Source: Rhizobium sophorae (GTDB taxonomy: Bacteria > Pseudomonadota > Alphaproteobacteria > Rhizobiales > Rhizobiaceae). Taken from it: DNA of 64,000 nt. Position 1 is the first letter of the stretch. Each line of letters opens with the position of its first letter. The translations under genes were made by a program, and so were the position numbers. The stretch spans positions 62,001 through 126,000 of the forward strand of contig NZ_JABFCN010000066.1 of assembly GCF_013087515.1 (NCBI RefSeq), given 5' to 3'. Positions 16,744-25,651 of this stretch are shown in pieces. The notes under the pieces were generated by a model that worked only from the letters and a program-made list of their open reading frames with translations, was not told the origin of the DNA and did no database searches.

Positions 16744-17679
16744 ATGACAAGCATCCTCACCAACAACGCTGCCATGGCAGCGCTGCAGACTTTGCGCGGC
16801 GTAAACGATAGCCTCAAGGACACTCAGGGTCGCGTTTCCTCGGGTTATCGTGTCGAGAAGGCGGCTGACAATGCCGCTTACTGGTCGATTGCTACGACCA
16901 TGCGTTCTGACAACAAGGCGCTTTCGGCCGTCTCCGACGCGCTCGGGCTTGGTGCAGCCAAGGTCGATACCGCTTATTCGGCCATGGATAGCGCGCTCGA
17001 TGTCGTCAGCGAAATCAAGGCCAAGATCGTCGCCGCCACCGAAAAAGGCGTCGACAAGACGAAGATCCAGCAGGAACTCGACCAGTTTCAGGAGCAGCTG
17101 CTCAGCATTGCCCAATCGGCGTCCTTCTCCGGCGAAAACTGGGTAGCCGGCGCCTCAGGCACGAAGAGCGTCGTTTCGTCTTTCGTGCGCGACGGCAGCA
17201 ATGCCGTTTCGGTCAAGATGACGGACTACGTGCTCAATGCAGGCACGCTTGGAAACGTGCTTTTCGGCATGACCAGTACCGGTGCGATCGAGACGACCAG
17301 CGGTATCATTGGTACGGCCTTCAACGGGACCTATGGCGGTGCCGTCATCGTCATGCCGTCGATATATGCTCTCGACATCACCAATTTCACCCAGGGACAG
17401 CTCGACGCAGCCCTGACCGGTATCGAACTGGTTCTCGGCGCCATGACCGCCGCCGGCTCGGCGCTCGGCTCGATCTCGACCCGTATCCAGCTGCAGGAAA
17501 CGTTCGTCAGCGGCTTGCACGATTCGATCGACTCCGGCGTCGGACGCCTGGTCGATGCCGATATGGAAGAGGAATCGAGCAAGCTCTCGGCGTTGCAGAC
17601 GCAGCAGCAGCTCGCCATCCAGTCGCTCTCGATCGCCAATACCTCGGCGCAAAACATCCTCACCCTGTTCCGCAGCTAA
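16744..17679 (+). CDS. Flagellin (FlaA family), isolated from other flagellar genes
   Basis: Structural protein of the flagellar filament, exported through the flagellar type III system. The 311-residue product has the conserved N-terminal D0/D1 helix (MTSILTNNAAMAALQTLR, SSGYRVEKAADNAAYWSIA) and C-terminal helix (QTQQQLAIQSLSIANTSAQN, ending LTLFRS), with the short variable centre usual in rhizobia. ATG 16744 is the family start; the frame stays open 69 bases upstream. No other flagellar gene is in the window, so it is one of the dispersed flagellins known in R. leguminosarum. Which fla letter it carries cannot be told from sequence alone. Confidence 0.93.
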   Translation: MTSILTNNAAMAALQTLRGVNDSLKDTQGRVSSGYRVEKAADNAAYWSIATTMRSDNKALSAVSDALGLGAAKVDTAYSAMDSALDVVSEIKAKIVAATEKGVDKTKIQQELDQFQEQLLSIAQSASFSGENWVAGASGTKSVVSSFVRDGSNAVSVKMTDYVLNAGTLGNVLFGMTSTGAIETTSGIIGTAFNGTYGGAVIVMPSIYALDITNFTQGQLDAALTGIELVLGAMTAAGSALGSISTRIQLQETFVSGLHDSIDSGVGRLVDADMEEESSKLSALQTQQQLAIQSLSIANTSAQNILTLFRS

Positions 17680-17701
17680 TCCGAAACAGGCCATCCGCAA
17701 T

Positions 17702-17740
17702 AAAAAACCCCGCCGGTCAGCTCATACCGGCGGGGTTTTT
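17702..17740. terminator. Bidirectional terminator between flagellin and trcR
   Basis: A ten-base perfect stem CCCCGCCGGT/ACCGGCGGGG (17708-17717 and 17726-17735) is flanked by six A's on the left and five T's on the right, so it can stop transcription from both convergent genes. Confidence 0.92.
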
Positions 17741-17758
17741 CATGAGATGACTGGTATC

Positions 17759-18463
17759 TCAGTACTGATCGTCGTCCTCGTCCTTCGGGGCCGAGCGCAG
17801 CGAGCTCAGCTTGCGGAAGACGGCGTCGGCGTCGATTTCCCTTTCCTTTTCCTCCTCGCGCTCGTAGCTCGGGGTCAGGCGCTCGGTGTCCTGGGCCGAT
17901 TGCAGCGTTGCGCCGAGCTCGGCAGCGGTCGGCAGCGGACGGCCCTTGGAGGCCTTTTCCACTTCCATGTCGAGATCGATCTGGCTGCAAAGGCCGAGCG
18001 TGACCGGATCCATCGGCGCCAAGTTGGCGGAGTTCCAGTGGGTGCGCTCGCGGATCTGCTCGATCGTCGATTTCGTCGTGCCGACGAGGCGGGAAATCTG
18101 CGCGTCCTTCAGCTCCGGATGGTTGCGAACCAGCCAGAGAATGGCGTTCGGACGGTCCTGACGCTTGGAAACCGGCGTATAACGCGGACCGCGGCGCTTG
18201 GATTCCGGCACCCGCACCTTCGGTTCGGAAAGCTTCAGCTTGTGGTTCGGATTGGCCTCGGCGCGGGCAATCTCGTCGCGGGAAAGCTGTCCTGTCGAGA
18301 TCGGGTCGAGGCCCTTGATGCCCTGCGCCGCTTCGCCGTCGGCGATCGCCTTGACTTCGAGCGGATGCAGTTTGCAGAACTGCGCGATCTGATCGAAAGA
18401 CAGTGCCGTATTGTCGACGAGCCAAATGGCTGTCGCCTTCGGCATGAGCAGTGTTTGAGCCAT
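17759..18463 (-). CDS. trcR: Cell-cycle transcription regulator TrcR (DUF1013)
   Basis: DUF1013 proteins are alphaproteobacterial; the Caulobacter member TrcR travels with RNA polymerase and controls cell-cycle genes and antibiotic tolerance. The 234-residue protein begins MAQTLLMPKATAIWLVDNTA, the family start, carries two helix-turn-helix-like regions (LSFDQIAQFCKLHPLEVKAI and DAQISRLVGTTKSTIEQIRE), and ends in an acidic tail. ATG 18463 is chosen for the conserved start; the frame runs 87 bases further up. It is divergent from acs. Family is sure; conservation of function in Rhizobium is inferred. Confidence 0.88.
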   Translation of the reverse strand: MAQTLLMPKATAIWLVDNTALSFDQIAQFCKLHPLEVKAIADGEAAQGIKGLDPISTGQLSRDEIARAEANPNHKLKLSEPKVRVPESKRRGPRYTPVSKRQDRPNAILWLVRNHPELKDAQISRLVGTTKSTIEQIRERTHWNSANLAPMDPVTLGLCSQIDLDMEVEKASKGRPLPTAAELGATLQSAQDTERLTPSYEREEEKEREIDADAVFRKLSSLRSAPKDEDDDQY

Positions 18464-18556
18464 GGATATAGTCCTTCTATCGTCCGCGCCGGTCGCGGTC
18501 CGTGGATTGTCACCACAATGTCCGGGAAATATGGCGCTATATAACCGCACTGTCGC

Positions 18557-18570
18557 AGAATTGCAATTCT
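18557..18570. promoter_or_regulatory. Perfect palindrome AGAATTGCAATTCT between trcR and acs
   Basis: A 14-base uninterrupted palindrome lies in the 231-bp divergent promoter region, 94 bases from the trcR start and 125 from acs. It is operator-like; no regulator is identified. Confidence 0.4.
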
Positions 18571-18694
18571 TCCGAAATGAAATGACCTTTGTCTAATTGC
18601 CGTGGCGATGCGAACTGCTATGAATTGCCGTGATTTCAAGTCCGGGCCTGCATAGCTCACCTGGCCCGTCGCATGTCCCATGAGGAGGAGTTGC

Positions 18695-20650
18695 ATGTCG
18701 GAGAAGATCTATCCGGTCACGAAGCCGGTGAAGGCGCGCGCCCTGATCGATAAGGAAAAGTACCTGAAATGGTACGAGGAAAGCGTCGAAAACCCGGACA
18801 AGTTCTGGGGCAAGCACGGCAAGCGGATCGACTGGTTCAAGCCCTATACCAAGGTCAAGAACACTTCCTTTACCGGCAAGGTTTCGATCAAGTGGTTCGA
18901 GGACGGTCAGACAAACGTCTCCTACAACTGTATTGATCGTCACCTGAAGACGCATGGCAACCAGACTGCCATCATCTTCGAAGGTGACAACCCGTACATC
19001 GACAAGAAGATCACCTATAACGAGCTCTACGAGCATGTCTGCCGCATGGCGAACGTGTTGAAGAAGCACGGCGTCAAGAAGGGCGATCGCGTCACCATCT
19101 ATATGCCGATGATCCCGGAAGCGGCCTATGCGATGCTCGCCTGCGCCCGCATCGGCGCGGTGCATTCGGTCGTCTTTGGCGGCTTCTCGCCGGAGGCGCT
19201 GGCAGGGCGCATCGTCGACTGTGAATCCACCTTTGTCATCACCTGCGACGAAGGCGTGCGCGGCGGCAAGCCGGTGCCGCTGAAGGACAATACCGATACT
19301 GCAATTCACATTGCAGCACGCCAGCACGTGATCGTGGACAAGGTTCTGGTCGTTCGCCGCACCGGCGGCAAGACCGGCTGGGCGCCGGGCCGCGATCTCT
19401 GGCATCATCAGGAGATCGCCACCGTGAGGGCGGAATGCCCGCCGGTGAAGATGAGGGCGGAAGATCCACTCTTCATTCTTTATACGTCCGGCTCCACGGG
19501 GAAGCCAAAGGGTGTGCTGCACACGACGGGCGGCTATCTCGTCTATGCGGCGATGACGCATGAATATGTCTTCGATTATCATGACGGCGACGTCTACTGG
19601 TGCACGGCCGATGTCGGCTGGGTCACCGGCCACTCCTATATCGTCTATGGGCCGCTGGCAAACTGCGCGACGACGCTGATGTTCGAGGGCGTGCCGAATT
19701 TCCCGGACCAAGGCCGTTTCTGGGAAGTCATCGACAAGCATAAGGTCAATATCTTCTATACGGCACCAACGGCGATCCGCTCGCTGATGGGTGCCGGCGA
19801 CGAGTTCGTCACACGCTCCTCACGCTCTTCACTGCGCCTGCTCGGAACGGTCGGCGAGCCGATCAATCCCGAGGCCTGGGAGTGGTACTACAATGTCGTC
19901 GGCGACAAGCGCTGCCCTGTCATCGATACGTGGTGGCAGACCGAAACAGGCGGCCATATGATCACGCCGCTGCCGGGCGCCACCGATCTGAAACCCGGTT
20001 CGGCGACGACGCCATTCTTCGGCATCAAGCCGCAGCTTGTCGACAACGAGGGTAAGGTGCTGGAAGGCCCGGCCGACGGCAATCTCTGCATCACCGACAG
20101 CTGGCCGGGCCAGATGCGCACGGTCTATGGCGATCACGAGCGCTTCATCCAGACCTATTTCTCCACCTACAAGGGCAAGTATTTCACCGGAGACGGCTGC
20201 CGGCGTGATGCGGACGGCTATTACTGGATCACCGGCCGCGTCGACGACGTTCTCAATGTCTCAGGCCACAGGCTCGGCACGGCGGAGGTGGAATCCGCTC
20301 TCGTCTCGCACAATCTGGTCTCGGAAGCAGCGGTCGTCGGCTATCCGCATCCGATCAAGGGTCAGGGCATCTATTGTTACGTGACGCTGATGGCGGGTCA
20401 TGATGGGTCGGACACGCTTCGCCAGGAACTGGTGAAACATGTCCGAACCGAAATAGGCCCGATCGCCGCCCCCGACAAGATCCAGTTCGCGCCCGGCCTG
20501 CCGAAGACCCGCTCCGGCAAGATCATGCGCCGTATCCTGCGCAAGATCGCCGAGGACGATTTCGGCTCGCTCGGGGATACGTCGACGCTCGCCGATCCGG
20601 CAGTCGTGGACGATCTGATCGCCAACCGGCAGAACAAGGCGACCGCCTGA
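18695..20650 (+). CDS. acsA: Acetyl-CoA synthetase
   Basis: Acs converts acetate, ATP and CoA to acetyl-CoA, feeding the TCA and glyoxylate cycles. From MSEKIYPVTKPVKARALIDK it has 651 residues, the standard length. Motifs: YTSGSTGKPKG (about 265), the DTWWQTETGGHMITPLPGA block specific to Acs, and PKTRSGKIMRR with the regulatory lysine near 609. GAGGAGGAG directly before the ATG at 18695 settles the start. It diverges from trcR and ends in a strong terminator. Confidence 0.97.
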   Translation: MSEKIYPVTKPVKARALIDKEKYLKWYEESVENPDKFWGKHGKRIDWFKPYTKVKNTSFTGKVSIKWFEDGQTNVSYNCIDRHLKTHGNQTAIIFEGDNPYIDKKITYNELYEHVCRMANVLKKHGVKKGDRVTIYMPMIPEAAYAMLACARIGAVHSVVFGGFSPEALAGRIVDCESTFVITCDEGVRGGKPVPLKDNTDTAIHIAARQHVIVDKVLVVRRTGGKTGWAPGRDLWHHQEIATVRAECPPVKMRAEDPLFILYTSGSTGKPKGVLHTTGGYLVYAAMTHEYVFDYHDGDVYWCTADVGWVTGHSYIVYGPLANCATTLMFEGVPNFPDQGRFWEVIDKHKVNIFYTAPTAIRSLMGAGDEFVTRSSRSSLRLLGTVGEPINPEAWEWYYNVVGDKRCPVIDTWWQTETGGHMITPLPGATDLKPGSATTPFFGIKPQLVDNEGKVLEGPADGNLCITDSWPGQMRTVYGDHERFIQTYFSTYKGKYFTGDGCRRDADGYYWITGRVDDVLNVSGHRLGTAEVESALVSHNLVSEAAVVGYPHPIKGQGIYCYVTLMAGHDGSDTLRQELVKHVRTEIGPIAAPDKIQFAPGLPKTRSGKIMRRILRKIAEDDFGSLGDTSTLADPAVVDDLIANRQNKATA

Positions 20651-20656
20651 TATGTC

Positions 20657-20705
20657 GAGCCGCTCCGGTCGCCCCATTTAGGGCTTCCGGGCGGCTCTTT
20701 TGTTT
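20657..20705 (+). terminator. Terminator of acs
   Basis: GAGCCGC/GCGGCTC (20657-20663 and 20691-20697) is extended by CCGG/CCGG and GCCC/GGGC pairs around an ATTTA-containing loop, followed by TTTTGTTT. The remaining gap up to 20876 shows no gene. Confidence 0.88.
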
Positions 20706-20876
20706 CCGCGTATTCTGCTTGGTTTGCCGTATCCATTCACGGGCGAAGGCCTGAAAGAAGATTGCCGGCGAGGTCACGCAAGCTAGATGCGGCTGAAATA
20801 CCTGTCGGCCAGATGTCATTAGCCGGAGTCTTAGTTCCATGCTGCTGCGACCGAGGATGCCAACACAAATATTGGC

Positions 20877-21101
20877 TTAGAAATCGATCGCCCTGCCATT
20901 GATTTCGTAATCGCCGAAGCGCGCAGGCTCGGCTCCGCCGCGGCCGCCGATCTCCGGCGGCAGTTCCAGCGGCTTCTGGTTCTTTCGCCGCTCCTCGGCT
21001 TCGGCAAGGGCGCGCCTGGCAGCCGGGGACAGCATCTTGCGCGGCGGCTCCGATCCCTCGGCCGTCGGCGTTTCGCTGTTGTCGTTGTCGGCATCCTGCA
21101 T
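20877..21101 (-). CDS. SDHAF4-like succinate dehydrogenase assembly factor (DUF1674)
   Basis: This is a 74-residue relative of the mitochondrial factor that protects flavinylated SdhA before it joins complex II. The N-terminal half is a polar, flexible segment with LSPAARRALAEAEERRK; the C-terminal half carries the diagnostic ELPPEIGGRGGAEPARFGDY and ends in NGRAIDF. GGAGA precedes the ATG at 21101. It is divergent from htpX and not near sdh genes. Family is clear; the bacterial role is inferred from the mitochondrial one. Confidence 0.85.
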   Translation of the reverse strand: MQDADNDNSETPTAEGSEPPRKMLSPAARRALAEAEERRKNQKPLELPPEIGGRGGAEPARFGDYEINGRAIDF

Positions 21102-21212
21102 TGGCTTCTCCTGCCGGAAAATATTGAAAATGGCTGGTGAATAACCAAATCATAATGCGGCGGCGCCGGGATTGAAAGCTTGTGGCGCCGAAATCGGAGA
21201 TGGAGATCCGCC

Positions 21213-22175
21213 ATGAACCTCGTCCGCACTGCCATGTTGCTTGCCTTCATGACGGCGCTTTTCATGTTTGTCGGCTTCCTGATCGGCGGTCGGGCCGGCA
21301 TGATGATTGCCTTCGTTATCGCCGCCGGCATGAATTTCTTCTCCTACTGGAATTCCGACCGCATGGTGCTTTCGGCCTATCGCGCCCAGGAAGTCGACGA
21401 GCGTAACGCGCCGGAATTCTTCCGGATCGTGCGCGATCTCGCCCATAATGCCGGCCTGCCGATGCCGAAGGTCTATCTCTACGACAGCCCGCAGCCGAAT
21501 GCCTTCGCCACCGGCCGCAATCCCGACAATGCCGCCGTCGCCGCCTCGACCGGCCTGCTCAGCGCCTTGTCTGCCGAGGAGGTCGCAGGCGTGATGGCGC
21601 ATGAACTGGCCCACATTCAGAACCGCGACACGCTGACGATGACGATCACGGCAACACTTGCCGGCGCGATTTCCATGCTCGGCAACTTTGCCTTCTTCGT
21701 CGGCGGCAATCGTGAGAACAACAGCAATCCGCTCGGCTTCGTCGGCGTCATCGTCGCGATGATCGTGGCGCCGCTCGCAGCCATGCTGGTGCAGATGGCC
21801 ATCAGCCGCACACGCGAATATTCGGCCGACCGCCGCGGCGCCGAAATCTGCGGCAACCCGCTGTGGCTCGCTTCGGCGCTTGGCAAGATCGCCCGCGGTG
21901 CTGCTCACGTGCCGAACGAAGATGCCGAGCGCAACCCGGCGACGGCGCATATGTTCATCATCAATCCGCTTTCCGGCGAGCGCATGGACAATTTGTTTTC
22001 CACGCATCCGAACACGGAAAACCGAATCGCTGCGCTGCATGACATGGCGCAAAGCGGCATGAATGTCTCGACGTCGCCGGCGCGTGCTGCTAATCCGTCG
22101 CGCAAATCGCGCTCTGTTCCGGATACGGGTCTTGGTCGCGGTGGTTCGCAACCGCCAAAAGGTCCGTGGTCTTGA
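21213..22175 (+). CDS. htpX: Membrane zinc protease HtpX
   Basis: HtpX degrades misfolded membrane proteins with its active site in the cytoplasm. The 320-residue product has two N-terminal membrane segments (residues 4-40), the M48 motif HELAH (in GVMAHELAHIQNRDT, about 130-144), two further membrane segments and the downstream glutamate of REYSADRRGAE. A low-complexity tail ends in a proline-rich GSQPPKGPWS. GGAGA upstream fixes ATG 21213. The stop overlaps the rsmB start, so the two genes are coupled. Confidence 0.95.
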   Translation: MNLVRTAMLLAFMTALFMFVGFLIGGRAGMMIAFVIAAGMNFFSYWNSDRMVLSAYRAQEVDERNAPEFFRIVRDLAHNAGLPMPKVYLYDSPQPNAFATGRNPDNAAVAASTGLLSALSAEEVAGVMAHELAHIQNRDTLTMTITATLAGAISMLGNFAFFVGGNRENNSNPLGFVGVIVAMIVAPLAAMLVQMAISRTREYSADRRGAEICGNPLWLASALGKIARGAAHVPNEDAERNPATAHMFIINPLSGERMDNLFSTHPNTENRIAALHDMAQSGMNVSTSPARAANPSRKSRSVPDTGLGRGGSQPPKGPWS

Positions 22176-23554
22176 ATTCAGACGGCACGAAGAAGCCATT
22201 CCGCAAGCATAAGCCCTCCACTGAGCGATCTGCTCCGGTAAAGCCCGGCCTGCAGGCCCGGGCCGCGGCGGCAAAAATTCTTGCCGCCGTTGTCGACCGC
22301 AAGCTGCCGCTCGACGGCGCTCTCGATCATGAACACGGCAATCCGGCCTATAGGGCGCTCGGCGAAAGCGACCGGGCGCTCGTCCGCGCCATCCTGAACA
22401 CGACGCTGCGCCACCTGCCGCGCATCGATGCCGCGATTGCCGGGCTGCTGGATTCGCCGCTGCCGGAGGGGGCAAGGGCGCTGCATCATGTGCTCGCAAT
22501 CGGGGCGACGCAGATCCTCTATCTCGACGTGCCGGATCATTCGGCCGTCGACCTCGCCGTCGAGCAGGCCAATCAGGATCCGCGCAATCGCCGTTTCGCC
22601 AAGCTGGTCAATGCCATCCTCCGCCGGCTCGGCCGCGAGAAGGAGCAGGTGCTGGACGCCATCGGCAAGGTCGCGCCGATGCCGGCCTGGTTCATTGCCA
22701 GGCTGGAAAAGGCCTACGGCCGGGACGCGGCGCTGGCAATTTCGGAATCCCAGCTCGAACCGGCGGCAATCGATCTGACCGTCAAGTCCGATCCCGATGG
22801 CTGGGCGAAGCGGCTGAACGGCGTTGTTTTACCCACAGGCGGCATTCGTCTCGCCGCCTTCGACGGCGGAATCCCCTCGCTCGAAGGCTTCGACGAGGGC
22901 GAGTGGTGGGTTCAGGATGCGGCGGCAAGCATTCCTGCGAAGCTTTTCGGCGATCTCTCGGGCAAGCGTGCCGCCGATCTCTGTGCTGCGCCTGGCGGCA
23001 AGACGGCGCAGCTCGTCCTTGCCGGCGGCGCAGTCACCGCGCTCGACCAGTCGGAAAACCGGCTGAGACGGCTGCGCTCGAATCTCGACCGGCTCGGCCT
23101 CAAAGCGGAGACAATTGCAGCCGATCTGACGACATTCGAGCCGACGGAGCGTTTCGATGCAATCCTGCTCGATGCGCCTTGCTCTTCCACCGGCACGACA
23201 CGCCGGCACCCTGATGTGTTGTGGACCAAGGGAGCTGAGGATATCGCCAGGCTGGCGGCGCTGCAGGAACGGCTGCTGCGTCATGCGCTGACATTGCTGA
23301 AGCCGGGCGGCACACTGGTTTTTTCGAATTGTTCGCTCGATCCTGTCGAGGGTGAGGACGTCGTCGCCCGTGTTCTTTCCGATACTGACGCGGTCGAGCG
23401 CGTTCCGATCGGCGCCGGTGACTGGCCGGGCCTTGAGACGGCGATCACGCCGCTCGGCGAATTCCGCACGCTTCCCACCATGCTGAAAATGCCTGACGGC
23501 ATCAGCTCCGGCCTCGATGGCTTCTATGCGGCTGTGCTGCGGCGCGTGGCCTGA
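22166..23554 (+). CDS. rsmB: 16S rRNA (cytosine-5)-methyltransferase RsmB
   Basis: RsmB (Sun/Fmu) methylates C967 of 16S rRNA. The 462-residue protein has an N-terminal NusB-like RNA-binding domain (about 30-165) and a Rossmann methyltransferase domain with DLCAAPGGKTAQL (about 272) and the two catalytic-cysteine motifs LDAPCSSTG and FSNCSLDPVEGED. The start is uncertain: GTG 22166 or TTG 22172, both overlapping the htpX stop, with AAAGG just upstream. The order htpX-rsmB-heparinase-like-purH is, as I recall, kept in Rhizobiaceae. Confidence 0.93.
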   Translation: MVLNSDGTKKPFRKHKPSTERSAPVKPGLQARAAAAKILAAVVDRKLPLDGALDHEHGNPAYRALGESDRALVRAILNTTLRHLPRIDAAIAGLLDSPLPEGARALHHVLAIGATQILYLDVPDHSAVDLAVEQANQDPRNRRFAKLVNAILRRLGREKEQVLDAIGKVAPMPAWFIARLEKAYGRDAALAISESQLEPAAIDLTVKSDPDGWAKRLNGVVLPTGGIRLAAFDGGIPSLEGFDEGEWWVQDAAASIPAKLFGDLSGKRAADLCAAPGGKTAQLVLAGGAVTALDQSENRLRRLRSNLDRLGLKAETIAADLTTFEPTERFDAILLDAPCSSTGTTRRHPDVLWTKGAEDIARLAALQERLLRHALTLLKPGGTLVFSNCSLDPVEGEDVVARVLSDTDAVERVPIGAGDWPGLETAITPLGEFRTLPTMLKMPDGISSGLDGFYAAVLRRVA

Positions 23555-23769
23555 TTGCAAGGCGTGAGTGTTCGCGGCGAGCCTGCATTTACGAGGTGCT
23601 CCATAGCCTCGTGTCACCCATGCCGTTCTCCAAAACCACCCGCATGATTTCAGGTGAAACGCGTTAATTTGCGTATATTCGAACCTTGTCACAAATTAAT
23701 TCATTGCGGGCGATGAAATCGGCCGCTTTTCACCTATTCTTAACCACGAGGGTCAATAGACAATAGAAT

Positions 23770-25443
23770 ATGCAGTCCGGTTGGCGTTTTGCGAGCATGT
23801 ATGTTCGGGAGGCTTGGCGGCGCGCTTTGCGCCGCGTCGCGTTGCTGCGCCTGAAGCTCTTTCGCCATTCGATCAAAGTGCCGGAGCGTCTGATCGTCGC
23901 GCCGACCGATCTGCGCAGCATCGATCCCCATGTAGCCGACGAGATCCTCAACGGACGGTTTCTCCTGGCCGGGCGCATGCTGGAAACGAACGGAAAGTCG
24001 CCCTTCACCTTCACCCTGCCCTCACGCCCTTTCGCGATCCGTCTTCACAGCTTCGGCTGGCTGCGGCATATGCGGGCGAACAAGACGGAGCGTAGTTCGG
24101 CTGCCGCCCGTGCGATCGTCGACAGCTGGCTTTCCATCCATGCCGGTCGCATGGAGGGGATTGCCTGGGAGACCGACGTCACCGCCCAACGCGTCATCGC
24201 CTGGCTGTCGCATTCGCCGGTGGTGCTGCAGAACGCCGACCGAGGCTTCTATCGCCGCTTCATGAAGTCGCTGGCGTTCCAGGTGAGGTTCCTGCACCGG
24301 ATGGCGCCGTTCACCCTCGGCGGCCTGGAGCTGTTTCGGCTGCGTATCGCGCTGGCCATGGCCTCCGTCGCCATGCCGGCGCGCGCCTCTACGCTGAGAA
24401 GGGCGGCGCAGGCGCTCGACCGTGAGTTCGATAGCCAGATTCTATCAGATGGCGGCCATGTGTCGCGCAATCCGCGCGTCGGGCTGGAATTGCTGCTCGA
24501 TCTGCTGCCGCTCCGGCAGACCTATGTCAATCTCGGCCATGACCTGCCGCAGAAACTGATCTCCGGCATAGACCGGATGTATCCGGCATTGCGGTTCTTT
24601 CGCCATCAGGACGGGGACCTGGCGCTCTTCAACGGGGCGACCTCCACGCTCGCAAACGAGCTGATGTCTGTGCTGCGATATGACGAAACCGCCGGTCAGC
24701 CGTTCAAGGCTTTGCCGCATTCGCGCTATCAGCGGCTATCCGGGGGAAAGACGGTGATCATTGCCGATACCGGCACACCGCCTTCTGGAGGCGCGCTTCG
24801 CACCGTGCATGCCGGCAGCCTCTCCTTCGAGATGTCGTCCGGCCGTCATCGCTTCATCGTCAATTCCGGTTCGCCGAAATTTGCCGGGCACCGTTATGTC
24901 CAGATGGCGCGCACGACGGCGGCGCATTCGACCGTTATCCTCAACGACACCTCGTCCAGCCGTTTTTCGCCCTCGCCCTTCCTTAACCACGCAATCACCG
25001 AACCGGTGAGGACAATCACCGTCGAGCGTGCCGAAACCGAAGACGGACGCGACGGCATCAAGCTCAGCCATGACGGTTATCTCAGGATGTTCGGGGTGCT
25101 GCACGAGCGTGAGTTGACGCTCAATGCCGCAGGTACGATCGTGACCGGCCGCGACCGGCTCGTCGTCTGCGAAGGATATGAGAGTGACGAGCCCGTGAAG
25201 GCCGTCGCCCGTTTTCATATCCATCCTTCGATCGTCCTGCATCAGAGTGACGGTGAGTCCGTGCTGCTGACGGCGCCGGACGGTGAAAGCTGGCTGTTCT
25301 CCGCGCCCGGCAATGAAGTGCTGATCGCCGAGGACATCTTCTTTGCCGACAGCTCCGGCATCTGCGGCTCGGACCAGATCGAGATCGATTTCGATCTTGC
25401 CGAGAAGACCGAAATCCGCTGGTTTTTGTCCCGCAAAAGCTAG
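23770..25443 (+). CDS. Heparinase II/III-family protein
   Basis: This is a 557-residue member of the heparinase II/III superfamily (alpha-toroid plus beta-sandwich polysaccharide lyases). The N-terminal 320 residues are helical (for example RAIVDSWLSIHAG, WETDVTAQRVIAWL); the C-terminal 230 hold the beta domain with RTTAAHSTVILND, whose histidine is the conserved one. No signal peptide is visible: the N-terminus is highly basic rather than hydrophobic, so the product may act in the cytoplasm, unlike secreted lyases. The substrate is unknown. The 215-bp gap before it holds an inverted repeat TTAATTTG/CAAATTAA (23664-23671, 23692-23699) and no gene. Confidence 0.85.
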   Translation: MQSGWRFASMYVREAWRRALRRVALLRLKLFRHSIKVPERLIVAPTDLRSIDPHVADEILNGRFLLAGRMLETNGKSPFTFTLPSRPFAIRLHSFGWLRHMRANKTERSSAAARAIVDSWLSIHAGRMEGIAWETDVTAQRVIAWLSHSPVVLQNADRGFYRRFMKSLAFQVRFLHRMAPFTLGGLELFRLRIALAMASVAMPARASTLRRAAQALDREFDSQILSDGGHVSRNPRVGLELLLDLLPLRQTYVNLGHDLPQKLISGIDRMYPALRFFRHQDGDLALFNGATSTLANELMSVLRYDETAGQPFKALPHSRYQRLSGGKTVIIADTGTPPSGGALRTVHAGSLSFEMSSGRHRFIVNSGSPKFAGHRYVQMARTTAAHSTVILNDTSSSRFSPSPFLNHAITEPVRTITVERAETEDGRDGIKLSHDGYLRMFGVLHERELTLNAAGTIVTGRDRLVVCEGYESDEPVKAVARFHIHPSIVLHQSDGESVLLTAPDGESWLFSAPGNEVLIAEDIFFADSSGICGSDQIEIDFDLAEKTEIRWFLSRKS

Positions 25444-25651
25444 AGGCGGATGATTTTAAGCCGAGTGGCCAAAGATCGGGATCGCGTCCACATCAAGGGA
25501 TGTAAAGTACGATGCCGTCCAAAAATGGCTCGTGCTTTTCGGCGTCATGCGCTGACGCCTGTTTGCGCGGCGGCAAAGCTGTGCTAACGCGGCGCCAGCA
25601 TGCGAACATCCCTTGCGGATGTCCTCCCGAAGCCCGAACGGAGAAGGTTTC

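Noticed and set aside
23646..23661. GATTTCAGGTGAAACG as a parS site upstream of the heparinase-like gene
   Set aside because: Four mismatches, one of them in the central CACGTG core that ParB needs.
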